From Rhodopseudomonas_A sp036404135 (GTDB lineage: Bacteria; Pseudomonadota; Alphaproteobacteria; Rhizobiales; Xanthobacteraceae), in NCBI RefSeq assembly GCF_036404135.1, contig NZ_DASWPE010000096.1, positions 1-64,000 of the forward strand: DNA of 64,000 nucleotides. Direction: 5' to 3'. The translations under genes and the position numbers were made by a program. Shown piece after piece: positions 8,898 through 19,954 of this stretch; within the stretch, counting starts at the first letter, position 1; each line of letters starts with the position of its first letter. The notes beneath the pieces are model-generated. The model was not told where the DNA came from, did not search any database, and saw only the letters and a program-made list of their open reading frames with translations.

Positions 8898-9250
8898 GCC
8901 TATCTCCTGCGCGGCCACGATCACGCGGCCGGACCTCTGGTGGCGTATGTGTTGCTGTGGTGGGTAGTTGAGACGTCGAACGATGAGTGCGTATTGGTTG
9001 CGTCGTATCGCCCGGAGTTCCATTGTTCAAGGCGAGAGTGCAGGATGGGCGTTTCGAAATAATCGCCGATTTGGAATGTCGTACTAAGCGTGAGGTGATT
9101 GTGCGAAAATCCGGCGTTGGACGATAAAAATTATCTCCGATCGGCCAAGCGCCTCACGCGACGGCCTTGCCGCCTGTGTGGCGCCGCATCGCCACGCGCG
9201 ATCCGATCAGCGCGCAGTGAACGGCCGCTACGGTTCGGGCCGTGACTGGC
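8898..9250. other. Intergenic region upstream of encapsulin operon
   Basis: These 353 bases separate the encapsulin start from the end of the marR-type gene, both read leftward. The part near 9002-9030 can be read as a minus-strand promoter (listed). The bases near 9120-9135 are A+T-rich (ACGATAAAAATTATC) and form a short imperfect dyad that could bind a regulator. No gene is supported. Confidence 0.4.
9002..9030 (-). promoter_or_regulatory. Candidate promoter of encapsulin-desulfurase operon
   Basis: Read on the minus strand, TTGAAC (9030-9025) and TACGAC (9007-9002) are separated by 17 bases, giving a moderate sigma-70-like pair about 105 bases before the encapsulin ATG. The -10 match is weak, so this is a suggestion only. 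Confidence 0.3.
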
Positions 9251-9733
9251 TCAGCTTTCCTCGGCGCGCAGGCTGGCCGCCAGCGCCGCATTGAACTTGG
9301 CGAGCAAGGTTGCGAATGCGTTGCGTTCGGCAACGGTCCAATCCTTGAACAGGTTCTGCATGCGTCGCAGCCGCATCTGCCGCATCGTGCCGGCGTCGCG
9401 CGCGCCCAACGCGGTTTCGCGGATCAGCACGCTGCGGCCGTCGGCCGGATTGGCGTGACGTTCGATCAGCCCGCGCTCTTCCATCACCGCGACCTGCCGG
9501 GTCACCGTCGAGCCGTCCAGCATCAGCCGGTCGGCCAATTCCATCACCGTCTGCGGGCCGTGGGCGTGCACGATCAGCAGCAAGAGATATTGCGCGCGGT
9601 CGAGCGGGTAGGCGCGGCGGCGCTGCGCGGCTTCCAGCCCGCGCGCCAGCCACGACATCTGCGCCTCGATGGTTTCGACCAGATCGGCGGCGTCGCTGCC
9701 GGCGGGAGCGGATGTTGTGGGGGGCGAACTCAT
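9251..9733 (-). CDS. MarR-family transcriptional regulator
   Basis: The 160-residue product is a winged-helix dimeric repressor. The DNA-binding core reads QTVMELADRLMLDGSTVTRQ for the helix-turn-helix, followed by the wing VMEERGLIERHANPADGRS, typical of MarR/SlyA proteins. It is divergent from the MFS transporter gene, and two near-identical palindromes lie in the 156-base gap between them, so autoregulation and control of the exporter are likely. Effector is unknown. Confidence 0.88.
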   Translation of the reverse strand: MSSPPTTSAPAGSDAADLVETIEAQMSWLARGLEAAQRRRAYPLDRAQYLLLLIVHAHGPQTVMELADRLMLDGSTVTRQVAVMEERGLIERHANPADGRSVLIRETALGARDAGTMRQMRLRRMQNLFKDWTVAERNAFATLLAKFNAALAASLRAEES

Positions 9734-9813
9734 GGCGATGTTCCGGGCGTGGCCGAGGAGGGCGGGCGCCGATTATAGGGGCAGACGCCGGCGCGGGTCA
9801 CGGTTGCGATTTT

Positions 9814-9830
9814 AGGTGTATCATACATCT
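9814..9830. promoter_or_regulatory. MarR operator candidate 1
   Basis: AGGTGTATCATACATCT is a 17-bp near-perfect dyad centred on C9822. It closely matches a second dyad exactly 40 bases downstream (9854-9870). Both sit between the divergent marR-type and transporter genes, as expected for the operators of this regulator. Confidence 0.65.
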
Positions 9831-9853
9831 TGTTTTGCGGCGATCGGTCATTT

Positions 9854-9870
9854 AGCTGTATGACACATCT
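9854..9870. promoter_or_regulatory. MarR operator candidate 2
   Basis: AGCTGTATGACACATCT shares 14 of 17 bases with the dyad at 9814-9830 in the same orientation. The 40-base centre-to-centre distance is close to four helical turns, so dimers on both sites would lie on the same face of the DNA. It ends 19 bases before the transporter ATG and would block its initiation. Confidence 0.65.
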
Positions 9871-9889
9871 AATTACCCGAGAGCATGTC

Positions 9890-11533
9890 ATGTCCAGCGC
9901 CCCTGCCGGCGACGTCGGTTCCAGCTTCTTCCGCCAACCCCGCGCCGTCTGGGCCACCGCCTTCGCCGCCGTGGTCGGGTTCATGGGCATCGGCCTGGTC
10001 GATCCGATCCTGACCTCGATCGCCGAGGGATTACAGGCCACCCCGAGCCAAGTGTCGTTGCTGTTCACCAGCTATTTCGCGGTGACCTCGGTGATGATGC
10101 TGGTCACCGGCTTCGTCTCCAGCCGGATCGGTGGGCGGTGGACCTTGCTGCTCGGCGCGGCGCTGATCGCCTGCTTCGCGGCGCTGGCGGGCACCTCGCA
10201 TTCGGTGACCGAGCTGGTGCTGTACCGGGCCGGCTGGGGGCTCGGCAACGCGTTCTTCGTCGCCACCGCGCTGTCGGTGATCGTGGCGGCGGCCAGCGGC
10301 GGCACCGCCATCGCGATTCTGCTGTATGAGGCGGCGCTGGGGCTCGGCATTTCGGTCGGCCCGCTGCTCGGTGCGGCGCTCGGCAACCTGTCGTGGCGCT
10401 ATCCGTTTTTCGGCACCGCGGCGTTGATGACGATCGGCTTTGCCGCGATCGCACTGTTTCTCGAGGCGCAGCCCAAGGCGGCGCGGAAAACCAGCCTGAT
10501 CGATCCGATCCGGGCGCTCGGCCATCGCGGGCTGTTGTCGGTGGCGGGCAGCGCGTTCTTCTACAATTACGCGTTCTTCACCGTGCTGGCCTTCGTGCCG
10601 TTCGTGCTGCAGGCCTCGGCGCACACCGTGGGGCTGATCTTCTTCGGCTGGGGCCTGGCGCTTGCGGTGTTCTCGGTGCTGGTGGCGCCGCGGCTGCAGA
10701 CCAGATTCAGCGCACTGGCGCTCGGCGTCGGCAATCTGGTGGCGCTGGCGGTGTTGCTGCTCGGCATGGCCTACGGCTCGGCCGCGATCATCGTGACCGC
10801 GGTGGTGCTGTCGGGCGCGGTGATGGGCATCAACAACACCGTGTTTACCGAAATGGCGCTGGAAATCTCGCCGTTTCCGCGCCCGGTGGCCTCGGCGGCC
10901 TATAATTTCGTGCGCTGGTTCGCCGGCGTGATCGCGCCCTATGCCGCGCCGAAGATCGCCGAGCATGTCGGCGCCTCGGCGTCGTTCATGGTCGCGGCGG
11001 TGTCCGCCCTGGTCGCGGCCGGCGTGCTGCTGGCGATGCGCGGCAATCTCGGCCGGTTCGCCTCCAAGCACGTCGCGGTGGCCGAGACGGTGCATGCGCC
11101 GGTCACCGCCAGCGGGCCGATCCTGGTTGCGGTCGACGGCACCGCCAACGACCGGGCGATCCTGGCCCGCGCCGCCAAGGCGGCGCTGGCGCTGGGAGCG
11201 CCGATCGAGGTGCTGCACGTCTGCCCGCTGGAACTGGTCGAGGGCGAAGCCGCCGAAGCGGAGAGTTCCACGGGCTGCGCCGCGATTCTCGATCTGGCCC
11301 TGGCGCAGCTGCGCGACGCCGGGCTGCAGGCAGCTGGCTCGGTGCGGGAGGAGGTTGCCGCAAGAACGCCACAAGCGATTCTGGATCACGCCGAGGGCCT
11401 CGATGCCCGGCTGATCGTGCTCGGTGGTCGTCACCACGACGATCCGACCGACATCGTCCATGGCAGCGTCGCCGACATCGTCGGCCGGCGCTCCAACCGC
11501 CCGGTGATGCTGGTGCCGGAACCGCAGCCCTGA
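9890..11533 (+). CDS. MFS exporter fused to a C-terminal universal stress (UspA) domain
   Basis: Residues about 10-400 are a 12-helix major facilitator of the drug-efflux type (FTSYFAVTSVMMLVTGFVSSRIGGRW is the helix 2-3 signature region). Residues about 410-545 are a UspA domain starting GPILVAVDGTAND, with an ATP-loop-like GGRHHDD followed by HGSVADIVGRRSNRPVMLV. The Usp domain sits on the cytoplasmic C-terminus and may sense adenine nucleotide. The start at ATG 9890 is chosen over an upstream in-frame ATG because that one lies inside the operator region. Control by the divergent MarR protein is inferred from the operators. Substrate is unknown. Confidence 0.88.
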   Translation: MSSAPAGDVGSSFFRQPRAVWATAFAAVVGFMGIGLVDPILTSIAEGLQATPSQVSLLFTSYFAVTSVMMLVTGFVSSRIGGRWTLLLGAALIACFAALAGTSHSVTELVLYRAGWGLGNAFFVATALSVIVAAASGGTAIAILLYEAALGLGISVGPLLGAALGNLSWRYPFFGTAALMTIGFAAIALFLEAQPKAARKTSLIDPIRALGHRGLLSVAGSAFFYNYAFFTVLAFVPFVLQASAHTVGLIFFGWGLALAVFSVLVAPRLQTRFSALALGVGNLVALAVLLLGMAYGSAAIIVTAVVLSGAVMGINNTVFTEMALEISPFPRPVASAAYNFVRWFAGVIAPYAAPKIAEHVGASASFMVAAVSALVAAGVLLAMRGNLGRFASKHVAVAETVHAPVTASGPILVAVDGTANDRAILARAAKAALALGAPIEVLHVCPLELVEGEAAEAESSTGCAAILDLALAQLRDAGLQAAGSVREEVAARTPQAILDHAEGLDARLIVLGGRHHDDPTDIVHGSVADIVGRRSNRPVMLVPEPQP

Positions 11534-11615
11534 CGGCCGCACCGCCAGCGGTATTCCCAACAGCATGGCGCGCGAAATCGGTATCAGAACGCCGCCTTTG
11601 GGCACTTTTGAGCGC

Positions 11616-11637
11616 TTCTAACCTATTGATATTCTAA
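11616..11637. promoter_or_regulatory. Possible iron-responsive repeat upstream of ftr operon
   Basis: TTCTAA occurs at 11616-11621 and again at 11632-11637, 16 bases apart, in an A+T-rich patch (TATTGATATTCTAATATAG) about 90 bases before ftrA. TTCTAA half-sites are part of iron-control elements bound by Irr in the Rhizobiales. No perfect palindrome is present, so assignment is tentative. Confidence 0.25.
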
Positions 11638-11723
11638 TATAGATTGATTGACGCGAACGGTTCCCATTGGCAGGGTCGCGGCGATCAGGCGCGCCCAGGG
11701 GCGCGATTCAAGGGGAAAGAAGA

Positions 11724-12278
11724 ATGCGTCGTTTCGTTGTGACTGCCGCGTTGGGAGCCGCCGTTGCTCTCGTGGGTTCGGCTGCGATGGCCAAGGAATA
11801 TCCGATCGGAAAGCCGCAGAGCGTGGCGGATGCCGGCGTTGAGGTCGCTGCGGTGTACCTGCAGCCGATCGAGATGGAACCGCCCGGCGTGATGCGCGAC
11901 GCCAAGGAATCCGACGTCCATATCGAAGCCGATATCAAGGCGTTGAAGGGCAACAAGAACGGCTATGCCCAGGGCGACTGGGTCGGCTATCTGCATGTCA
12001 CCTATGAGCTGACCAAGGCCGGCGAAAAGGAAGGCCTCAAGGGCGACGCCATGGCGATGGTGGCCAACGACGGTCCGCATTACGGCGACAACGTCAAGCT
12101 CTCGGGCCCCGGCAAATACACCTTGAAATTCAACGTCTCGCCCCCCGGCAGTGATCCGCATGGCAGCCATTTCGGCCGTCACGTTGACAAGGAAACCGGC
12201 GTCGCTCCCTGGTTCAAGCCGTTCACGGTGGAATACGAGTTCACCTATGCCGGCACTGGCAAGAAGGGTGCCTACTGA
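11724..12278 (+). CDS. ftrA: Periplasmic iron-binding protein FtrA (P19/Tp34 family)
   Basis: This is the first component of a four-gene ferrous iron importer (FtrABCD of Bordetella and Brucella; FetMP and P19 elsewhere). A signal peptide covers residues 1-23 (cut after SAAMA). The metal-site residues of the P19 family are visible: H66 and E68 in VHIEAD, Met in AMAMV (110-112), H119 in GPHYGDN, and His in SHFGRHVDK. The 184-aa length fits. ATG 11724 is chosen since a signal peptide follows immediately and AAGGGGAAAG lies before it. It probably binds copper and iron in the periplasm. Confidence 0.88.
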   Translation: MRRFVVTAALGAAVALVGSAAMAKEYPIGKPQSVADAGVEVAAVYLQPIEMEPPGVMRDAKESDVHIEADIKALKGNKNGYAQGDWVGYLHVTYELTKAGEKEGLKGDAMAMVANDGPHYGDNVKLSGPGKYTLKFNVSPPGSDPHGSHFGRHVDKETGVAPWFKPFTVEYEFTYAGTGKKGAY

Positions 12279-12374
12279 CGCAGATCAATGCGCGGCGCAG
12301 CAAAATCGGCGAAGCAGTTGCGACGCATTTGCTCTGAACGGGCGAACTCGAAAGTGTAGTTAGGTTCTGAACGT

Positions 12375-12755
12375 ATGAATCTTCTTCGCAAAACTGGCCG
12401 GACGGCGTGCTCCACGCGCCGTCCGGTGTTTTTGTTGGTGGCGGCGATTCTCTTGCCGCTGGCTGCAACCGCAACCGCGCGCGCCGACGACGAGCCGTCG
12501 TTCCGCATCGAGTTTCGCGACGGCAAGGTGACGCCGTCGCGGCTCGAAGTGCCGGCCAATACCCGCTTCAAGCTCGACCTGCACAATCTCGGCCAGGAGC
12601 CGGCCGAGTTCGAAAGCAAGGAGTTGCGCAAGGAGAAGGTGTTGGCGCCGGGCACCAGTTCGACGCTGGTGATCCGCACGTTGGATCCCGGCGAATATGA
12701 TTTCTTCGACGACTTCCATCTGGATGCGCCGCCGGCGGTCCTGGTCGCCAAATAG
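12375..12755 (+). CDS. ftrB: Cupredoxin-like protein FtrB
   Basis: This 126-residue exported protein has a hydrophobic leader ending about residue 38 (ATARA), followed by a single cupredoxin-fold domain with the typical segments VTPSRLEVPANTRFKLDLHN and VIRTLDPGEYDFF. It corresponds to the EfeO N-terminal-like FtrB, thought to oxidise or hand over iron in the periplasm. The classic Cys-His-Met copper ligands are not evident in the mature part, so acidic residues may bind metal. It lies 96 bases after ftrA and 16 before ftrC. Confidence 0.82.
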   Translation: MNLLRKTGRTACSTRRPVFLLVAAILLPLAATATARADDEPSFRIEFRDGKVTPSRLEVPANTRFKLDLHNLGQEPAEFESKELRKEKVLAPGTSSTLVIRTLDPGEYDFFDDFHLDAPPAVLVAK

Positions 12756-12771
12756 CGGACGGAGAGGGCCT

Positions 12772-13611
12772 TTGGGCGGACAACTCGGCAACGTGGCCTT
12801 TGTGATTTGGCGGGAGAGCGTCGAGGCTCTGCTGGTGATCGGGATTCTCAATGCCTGGCTGACCCGGCAGCAGGTCGATGCCGCGCGCGGCAAGATCTAT
12901 CTGTGGAGCGGCGTCGCCGCCGGGCTGTTGCTGTCGGTGGTGTTCGGTGTGGTGCTGGTGCTGTTCGGCGAGACGCTGCCCGACGACGCGCAGCGCGCCT
13001 ATCAGACCGGCGCGGTGCTGATCGCCGCCGCCTTGATCGTGCAGATGGTGTTCTGGATGCGCCGCCACGGCCGCACCCTGAAGCGCGACATCGAGACCTC
13101 GCTGCAAAGTGCTGCCGATCGCTCCAACTGGTGGGGCGTGTTCGTGTTGGCGATGATCGCGGTGGCCCGCGAGGGCAGCGAGACCGTGGTGTTTCTGTAT
13201 GGGACGCTGGCCGCGGCGCGTAGCGGCCAGATCGCCGCGCCGTTGGCGGTCGCGATTATTGGCTTCGTTCTTGCAGTAGCCACGTATTATCTGCTGCAGG
13301 TCGGAAGCCGCGTCATGTCCTGGAAGACCTTCTTCGGCATCACCGAGATTCTGCTGTTGTTTTTGGCGGCGTCGCTGCTGGTCACCGGGGTGGACAATTT
13401 GATCGATCTCGGCTTTCTGCCAACGCTGTCGCGCCGGTTGTGGGATTCCTCGGCGATCCTGCCGGACTCCGGCCCGATCGGCGGGCTGATCGGCGCGCTG
13501 ACAGGGTATCGCGCCCGACCCGACCTGATGCAGGTGCTGGTCTATGGGGTGTATTGGGGATTGATCTATTGGGCACTGTTCTGGCCCCGAGCACGGACCA
13601 AAACCGCATGA
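12772..13611 (+). CDS. ftrC: FTR1-family iron permease FtrC
   Basis: This inner-membrane permease (279 aa, about seven helices) carries both REXXE iron-binding motifs: RESVE near residue 14 and REGSE near residue 132. A TTG start at 12772 is proposed because GGAGAGGG lies just upstream and the first REXXE helix follows directly; the open frame upstream would overlap ftrB and encode no recognisable extension. Stop overlaps the ftrD start (ATGA). It moves iron across the membrane together with FtrABD. Confidence 0.87.
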   Translation: MGGQLGNVAFVIWRESVEALLVIGILNAWLTRQQVDAARGKIYLWSGVAAGLLLSVVFGVVLVLFGETLPDDAQRAYQTGAVLIAAALIVQMVFWMRRHGRTLKRDIETSLQSAADRSNWWGVFVLAMIAVAREGSETVVFLYGTLAAARSGQIAAPLAVAIIGFVLAVATYYLLQVGSRVMSWKTFFGITEILLLFLAASLLVTGVDNLIDLGFLPTLSRRLWDSSAILPDSGPIGGLIGALTGYRARPDLMQVLVYGVYWGLIYWALFWPRARTKTA

Positions 13612-15032
13612 GGGAGCCCGGCGACACATTGACCCTGAACCGATCTGAAGGCCGCGTCGACGCGGCGCTTCACGAGATCGGCGACTGGCTGATGCGTAAC
13701 CAGCGCGGCATCCGCTCCGCGCAATGGGGCGTCGTGGTGGTCTATCTGTCGTTGCTGATCGTGCCGACGCTGCTGCCTTTGCCGTCCGGCGCCGCGCATA
13801 TCTGGACCAATGTCACGTTGTTCGCGCAATTCGTGTTCTGGGGGCTGTGGTGGCCGTTCGTGCTGCTGAGCACGGTGCTGGTCGGCCGGATGTGGTGCGG
13901 CGTGCTGTGTCCGGAAGGCTCGATGACCGAAGCGATGAGTCGGCGTAGCCGGGGTCTTGCGATCCCGCGCTGGGTGCGCTGGAAGGGCTGGCCGTTCGTC
14001 GCCTTCGCCGCCACCACGATCTACGGCCAGATGGTCAGCGTCTATCAATATCCCAAGCCGGCGCTGGTGATTCTCGGATTCTCGACGGTGGCGGCGATCG
14101 CCACCGCGGCGCTGTGGGGCCGCAACAAGCGGGTGTGGTGCCGCTTCCTATGCCCGGTGAGCGGGGTGTTCGCGGTGCTGTCAAAGCTCGCCCCGGTGCA
14201 TTTCCGGGTCGACAGCCAGGCCTGGGACAACTGGAAGAAGCCGCATGCGCGCGGTGCCGCGCAGCTGGTTAACTGCGCGCCGCTGGTGCCGATCCGCACC
14301 ATGAAGGGCGGCAGTTCGTGCCATATGTGCGGCCGCTGCAGCGGCTATCGCGGCGCCGTCACCCTGGCGCGGCGCTCGCCGAGCCACGAAATCGTCCACG
14401 TCGCCGGCGCCGAGCCGCGTCCGGTGGAGACCATGCTGATCCTGTTCGGGCTGCTCGGCGTCGCAGCCGCCGCGTTTCACTGGACCAGCAGCGCCACCTT
14501 CGTCGCCATCAAGCAGACGATCGCCGAGTTTCTGGTCGAGCAGGGCGTGATTTGGCCGCTGGAATGGACCGCGCCGTGGTGGATCTTGACCAACTATCCC
14601 GACCTCAACGACTCGATGTCGTTGCTCGATGGCGCGGTGCTGGTCGGCTATCTGGTGGGCATGGCGGCCGGCGCCGGCGGCCTGGTCGCGGCCTGTGCGG
14701 CGCTGGCGACGCGGCTGCTCGACCGCTGGTCGACCGCGCGCTTCCACCATCTGGTGCAGAGCTTCATCCCGCTGGCTGCCTGCGGGGTATTTCTCGGGCT
14801 GTCGATGACCACGGTGTCGCTGTTGCGCAACGACGGCCTGGTGTTCGGCTTTGTCGGGCCGCTGCGCGCGGCGCTGCTGATCGGTGCGGCCTCGTGGTCT
14901 CTTTGGCTAGGCTGGCAGATCTCGGCTCTCTACAGTGGCGCCATGATTCGCCGCGTCGCGGCGATGCTGCCGCTTGGCTTCGCCGTCGCCGCCAGCGGCG
15001 CGGTGTGGGCCACGTTGTTCTGGCGTTTCTGA
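13608..15032 (+). CDS. ftrD: Membrane polyferredoxin-like FtrD
   Basis: This is a 474-residue NapH/CcoG-like membrane protein. Cysteine motifs are WCGVLCPEG, WCRFLCPVSG and SCHMCGRCSG, interspersed with about eight membrane helices. In FtrABCD systems this protein is proposed to accept electrons released by iron oxidation at FtrB. The third cysteine group is CxxCxxC with no fourth nearby CP, so cluster number is uncertain. The start overlaps the ftrC stop, and it ends the operon. Confidence 0.85.
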   Translation: MREPGDTLTLNRSEGRVDAALHEIGDWLMRNQRGIRSAQWGVVVVYLSLLIVPTLLPLPSGAAHIWTNVTLFAQFVFWGLWWPFVLLSTVLVGRMWCGVLCPEGSMTEAMSRRSRGLAIPRWVRWKGWPFVAFAATTIYGQMVSVYQYPKPALVILGFSTVAAIATAALWGRNKRVWCRFLCPVSGVFAVLSKLAPVHFRVDSQAWDNWKKPHARGAAQLVNCAPLVPIRTMKGGSSCHMCGRCSGYRGAVTLARRSPSHEIVHVAGAEPRPVETMLILFGLLGVAAAAFHWTSSATFVAIKQTIAEFLVEQGVIWPLEWTAPWWILTNYPDLNDSMSLLDGAVLVGYLVGMAAGAGGLVAACAALATRLLDRWSTARFHHLVQSFIPLAACGVFLGLSMTTVSLLRNDGLVFGFVGPLRAALLIGAASWSLWLGWQISALYSGAMIRRVAAMLPLGFAVAASGAVWATLFWRF

Positions 15033-15138
15033 GTTTCAGTATCGGATAAGTTGTGCATTGCAGCGCGGCTCGCTGAAAAGCGGTGCCGAACCGTCTTTCG
15101 TCATGCGACTTTGGTTGTATCGCGGTGCGGAAATACCA

Positions 15139-15156
15139 TCTAGAAAAGCTCTAATA
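15139..15156. promoter_or_regulatory. Possible A+T-rich regulatory box before porin
   Basis: TCTAGAAAAGCTCTAATA loosely resembles the TTTAGAA-N-TTCTAAA iron control element and stands out in G+C-rich surroundings, 78 bases before the porin ATG. It may instead simply contain the -10 region. Low certainty. Confidence 0.2.
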
Positions 15157-15233
15157 GTGTGCAAGATCAGTGGGTTAGCCTTTGACCCTGCCGGGGCCGT
15201 CTGGTACGCGTCGAAGATCGATTGGGGGACAGA

Positions 15234-16571
15234 ATGAGCTACACGCGACACAGACATTTCACCGCGCCGCGCGCTTGCGCGACCGCGCTGTTGGCAACCG
15301 GCTTGCTGGCGGGCAGCGTCATCACTGCCGCCGCGCAGGAAAAGAGCCTTGAGGAGCGCGACAAGCTCACCGGCACCTGGGGCGGCGTCCGCACCGCGCT
15401 GGAAGACAAGGGCATCGAAATCGGCGTGGTCTATATCGGCGAAATCCTCGGCGTTTCCGGCGGCGTCAAGCCGACCGGCGGCACCTACGCCACCTACGAG
15501 GGCAGGCTCGACGTCACCGTCAGCACCGACCTGGAGAAGCTGGTCGGCTGGGCCGGCGCCAAGACCCAGGTCCGTGCCTTCCAGATCCACAGCGCGCAGG
15601 GCCAGAACGCGGCGAGCTATGTCGGCTCGTTCGCCGACCCCAGCAACATCGACGCTTACGGCACCACGCGGCTGTTCACCGCCTGGTTCCAGCAGGAGTT
15701 CGGCACCTGGGGCTCGATCCGCCTCGGCCAGCTCGCCGGCGACGACGAATTTCTGGTCAGCACCACGGCGGGCGGGCTGATCAACGGCACCTTCGGCTGG
15801 GCCGCGCTGATGGCGGCGAACCTGCCGAGCGGCGGCCCGGCCTATCCGCTGGCGACCCCCGGCGTGCGGCTGCAGGTCAATCCGACCGAGAACATCTCGC
15901 TGCTCGGCGCGGTTTTCGCCGGCGATCCGGGCGGCAAGAACTGCACCAGCGACAATCCGCAGCGCGATTGCAACCGCTACGGCACGACGTTCAGCCTGGA
16001 TGGCGGCGCGTTCTGGCTCGGCGAGGCGCAGTACAACTTCAACCAGGCCAAGGATGCCACGGGGCTCGCCGGCTCCTACAAGCTCGGCGCCTGGTATCAC
16101 ACCGGCGATCGCTTCCTTGATCAATATTATCAGATCGATCGCAGCACCGACTGGGGCATGTACGGTGTGGTCGACCAGATGCTGTGGCGCGGCAAGGACG
16201 CCAGCACCAGCGTCTTCGTCCGCGGCGGCTGGACGCCGTCGGATCGCAACGTGATTGCCTGGTACATCGACGCCGGCTTCGGCTTCAAAGGCTTCGTTCC
16301 CGGGCGCGAGGCCGATACCCTGACGGTCGGTGTGGCGCATTCCAAGATCAGCAAGGAGGCCGTCGCTTACAGCTTCGACAACGACTCCTTGCGACGCACC
16401 GGCGAAACCGTGCTCGAGGTCAGCTACATCGCCCAGATCAATCCGTGGTGGACCGTGCAGCCGGACTTCCAGTACATCTCCAAGCCGGCCGGCGGCACCC
16501 TGGTTCGCGACGACGGTTCGGTGGTGGACGACGCTTATGTGTTCGGCGTCCGCACCACGATCACCTTCTGA
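15234..16571 (+). CDS. Carbohydrate-selective porin, OprB family
   Basis: This 445-residue outer-membrane protein has a signal peptide (1-35, cut near AAAQE). The family start is clear: KLTGTWGGVRTALEDKGIEI. The rest alternates aromatic and Gly residues as in a 16-strand barrel and ends in Phe (RTTITF), the usual C-terminal outer-membrane signature. ATG 15234 follows GGGGGA; an upstream TTG is less likely. OprB proteins pass sugars or other small solutes. It stands alone between ftrD and a strong terminator. Confidence 0.88.
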   Translation: MSYTRHRHFTAPRACATALLATGLLAGSVITAAAQEKSLEERDKLTGTWGGVRTALEDKGIEIGVVYIGEILGVSGGVKPTGGTYATYEGRLDVTVSTDLEKLVGWAGAKTQVRAFQIHSAQGQNAASYVGSFADPSNIDAYGTTRLFTAWFQQEFGTWGSIRLGQLAGDDEFLVSTTAGGLINGTFGWAALMAANLPSGGPAYPLATPGVRLQVNPTENISLLGAVFAGDPGGKNCTSDNPQRDCNRYGTTFSLDGGAFWLGEAQYNFNQAKDATGLAGSYKLGAWYHTGDRFLDQYYQIDRSTDWGMYGVVDQMLWRGKDASTSVFVRGGWTPSDRNVIAWYIDAGFGFKGFVPGREADTLTVGVAHSKISKEAVAYSFDNDSLRRTGETVLEVSYIAQINPWWTVQPDFQYISKPAGGTLVRDDGSVVDDAYVFGVRTTITF

Positions 16572-16596
16572 TCGTCGGTTGCTTTAATAATAGCGG

Positions 16597-16630
16597 CGGC
16601 GGAGGGAAATCCCTCCGCCGTTTTGTTTTT
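16597..16630 (+). terminator. Rho-independent terminator after porin
   Basis: An 11-bp perfect stem CGGCGGAGGGA / TCCCTCCGCCG closes a tiny A-rich loop and is followed by TTTTGTTTTT. It starts 25 bases after the porin stop and is the clearest intrinsic terminator in the window. Confidence 0.92.
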
Positions 16631-16746
16631 GCGATGATGAGGCCCCTAGCGTTTTCGCGCGACGTGGGCTCCGCTTCCCGTGAAGAAAACGCGTCAAACT
16701 AAGAATCTTGAGCTCCGGTTTTGATTCTATCAGAACCGGGATAGCT

Positions 16747-17577
16747 CTAGGCGACGCGCGACCATTGCTGGTCGTTCACCTCATGGGTGATGACTTCGAA
16801 CTTCACCAGATCGGCGAACCCGAAGCTGGTGGAGATCGCCACGTCGGCGGCATCGCGGCCGCGCGCGATCACGATGCGGCCGATCCGCGGATGGTTGTGA
16901 CGGGCGTCGAAGGTGTACCAGCTGCCGTCGAGATAGACTTCGAACCAGGCGCTGAAATCCATCGGCGCCGGATCGGCCGGCACGCCGATGTCGCCGAGAT
17001 AGCCGGTGCAATAGCGCGCCGGAATGTTCATGCAGCGGCACAGCGTCACCGCCAGATGTGCGAAGTCGCGACAGACGCCAACCTGCTCGGCATGGCCTTC
17101 CGAGGCGGTGCGATCCGAACGGGCGTGGTGGTAGCCGAACGAAATCCGGTTGTGCACGTAGTCGACGATGGCTTGCACCCGTTCCCAGCCCGAGGTGATG
17201 CCGCCGAACAACGACCAGGCGAGATTCGACAGCTTGTCGGTGTCGCAATAGCGGCTGCCGAGCAGATAGATCAGGGCGTCGTCCGGCAGTTCGGCGACCG
17301 GAAGCTGCCGCGCCCCCGGCGCCACCGGATCCGGCAGGCCGCAATCCTCGATCAGGAAATCGTTGCTGATCTCGATCTTGCCGGGCGGCGCCACGATGCG
17401 GGTGCAAACGTTGCCGAACATGTCGAGGGTGTCGCGGCTTTCGACCTGCGGCGAGAACCGGATGCGATGCTCGCCGATGATGTGTTGCATCCGCGACGGA
17501 TGCACGCTGAGCATCAGGTTCATCGGGGTGTCTTGAAAGCAATGGAACGCGATGTTGTAGCCTGCCCGTATCAGCAC
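16747..17577 (-). CDS. Transglutaminase-like cysteine protease family protein
   Basis: The 276-residue protein has the bacterial N-terminal beta domain (LIRAGYNIAFHC, then MLSVHPSR) followed by a transglutaminase core. The nucleophile is C169 in EQVGVCRDFAHL. In the canonical fold a His sits before the AW of DFHAW; here it reads DFSAWFEVYL, so the usual His is Ser209, and H227 (FDARHNHPR) might substitute. GTG 17577 is chosen because GGAGATTC precedes it and homologues start at VLIRAGY. It is read in the same direction as glgX, 113 bases downstream. Substrate unknown. Confidence 0.75.
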   Translation of the reverse strand: MLIRAGYNIAFHCFQDTPMNLMLSVHPSRMQHIIGEHRIRFSPQVESRDTLDMFGNVCTRIVAPPGKIEISNDFLIEDCGLPDPVAPGARQLPVAELPDDALIYLLGSRYCDTDKLSNLAWSLFGGITSGWERVQAIVDYVHNRISFGYHHARSDRTASEGHAEQVGVCRDFAHLAVTLCRCMNIPARYCTGYLGDIGVPADPAPMDFSAWFEVYLDGSWYTFDARHNHPRIGRIVIARGRDAADVAISTSFGFADLVKFEVITHEVNDQQWSRVA

Positions 17578-17690
17578 TGGAATCTCCGCTCTTGCCACGG
17601 CAAAATGTTGCCGCAACAAGCCCCAAGCACCCCGGTTGGTTCCTGGTTCGGCGTTGAAATGGCTGCCGAAATTAGGAGCAGCCAGCGCCG

Positions 17691-19796
<2,106 letters not shown>

Positions 19797-19954
19797 GTCG
19801 CCCTCGATTCACCGATGTCAGACGCGATGATGCTGCATCGGCGCCGTGACGCTGCCAAGTCCATGGAGATAACTATTCGTTAACAACGTCGGAGGCGGGC
19901 CGCCGGCGGGCTGTGAAGCGTATCGAGGGCCTTATCTCGTTCCGATCAGCGCGG

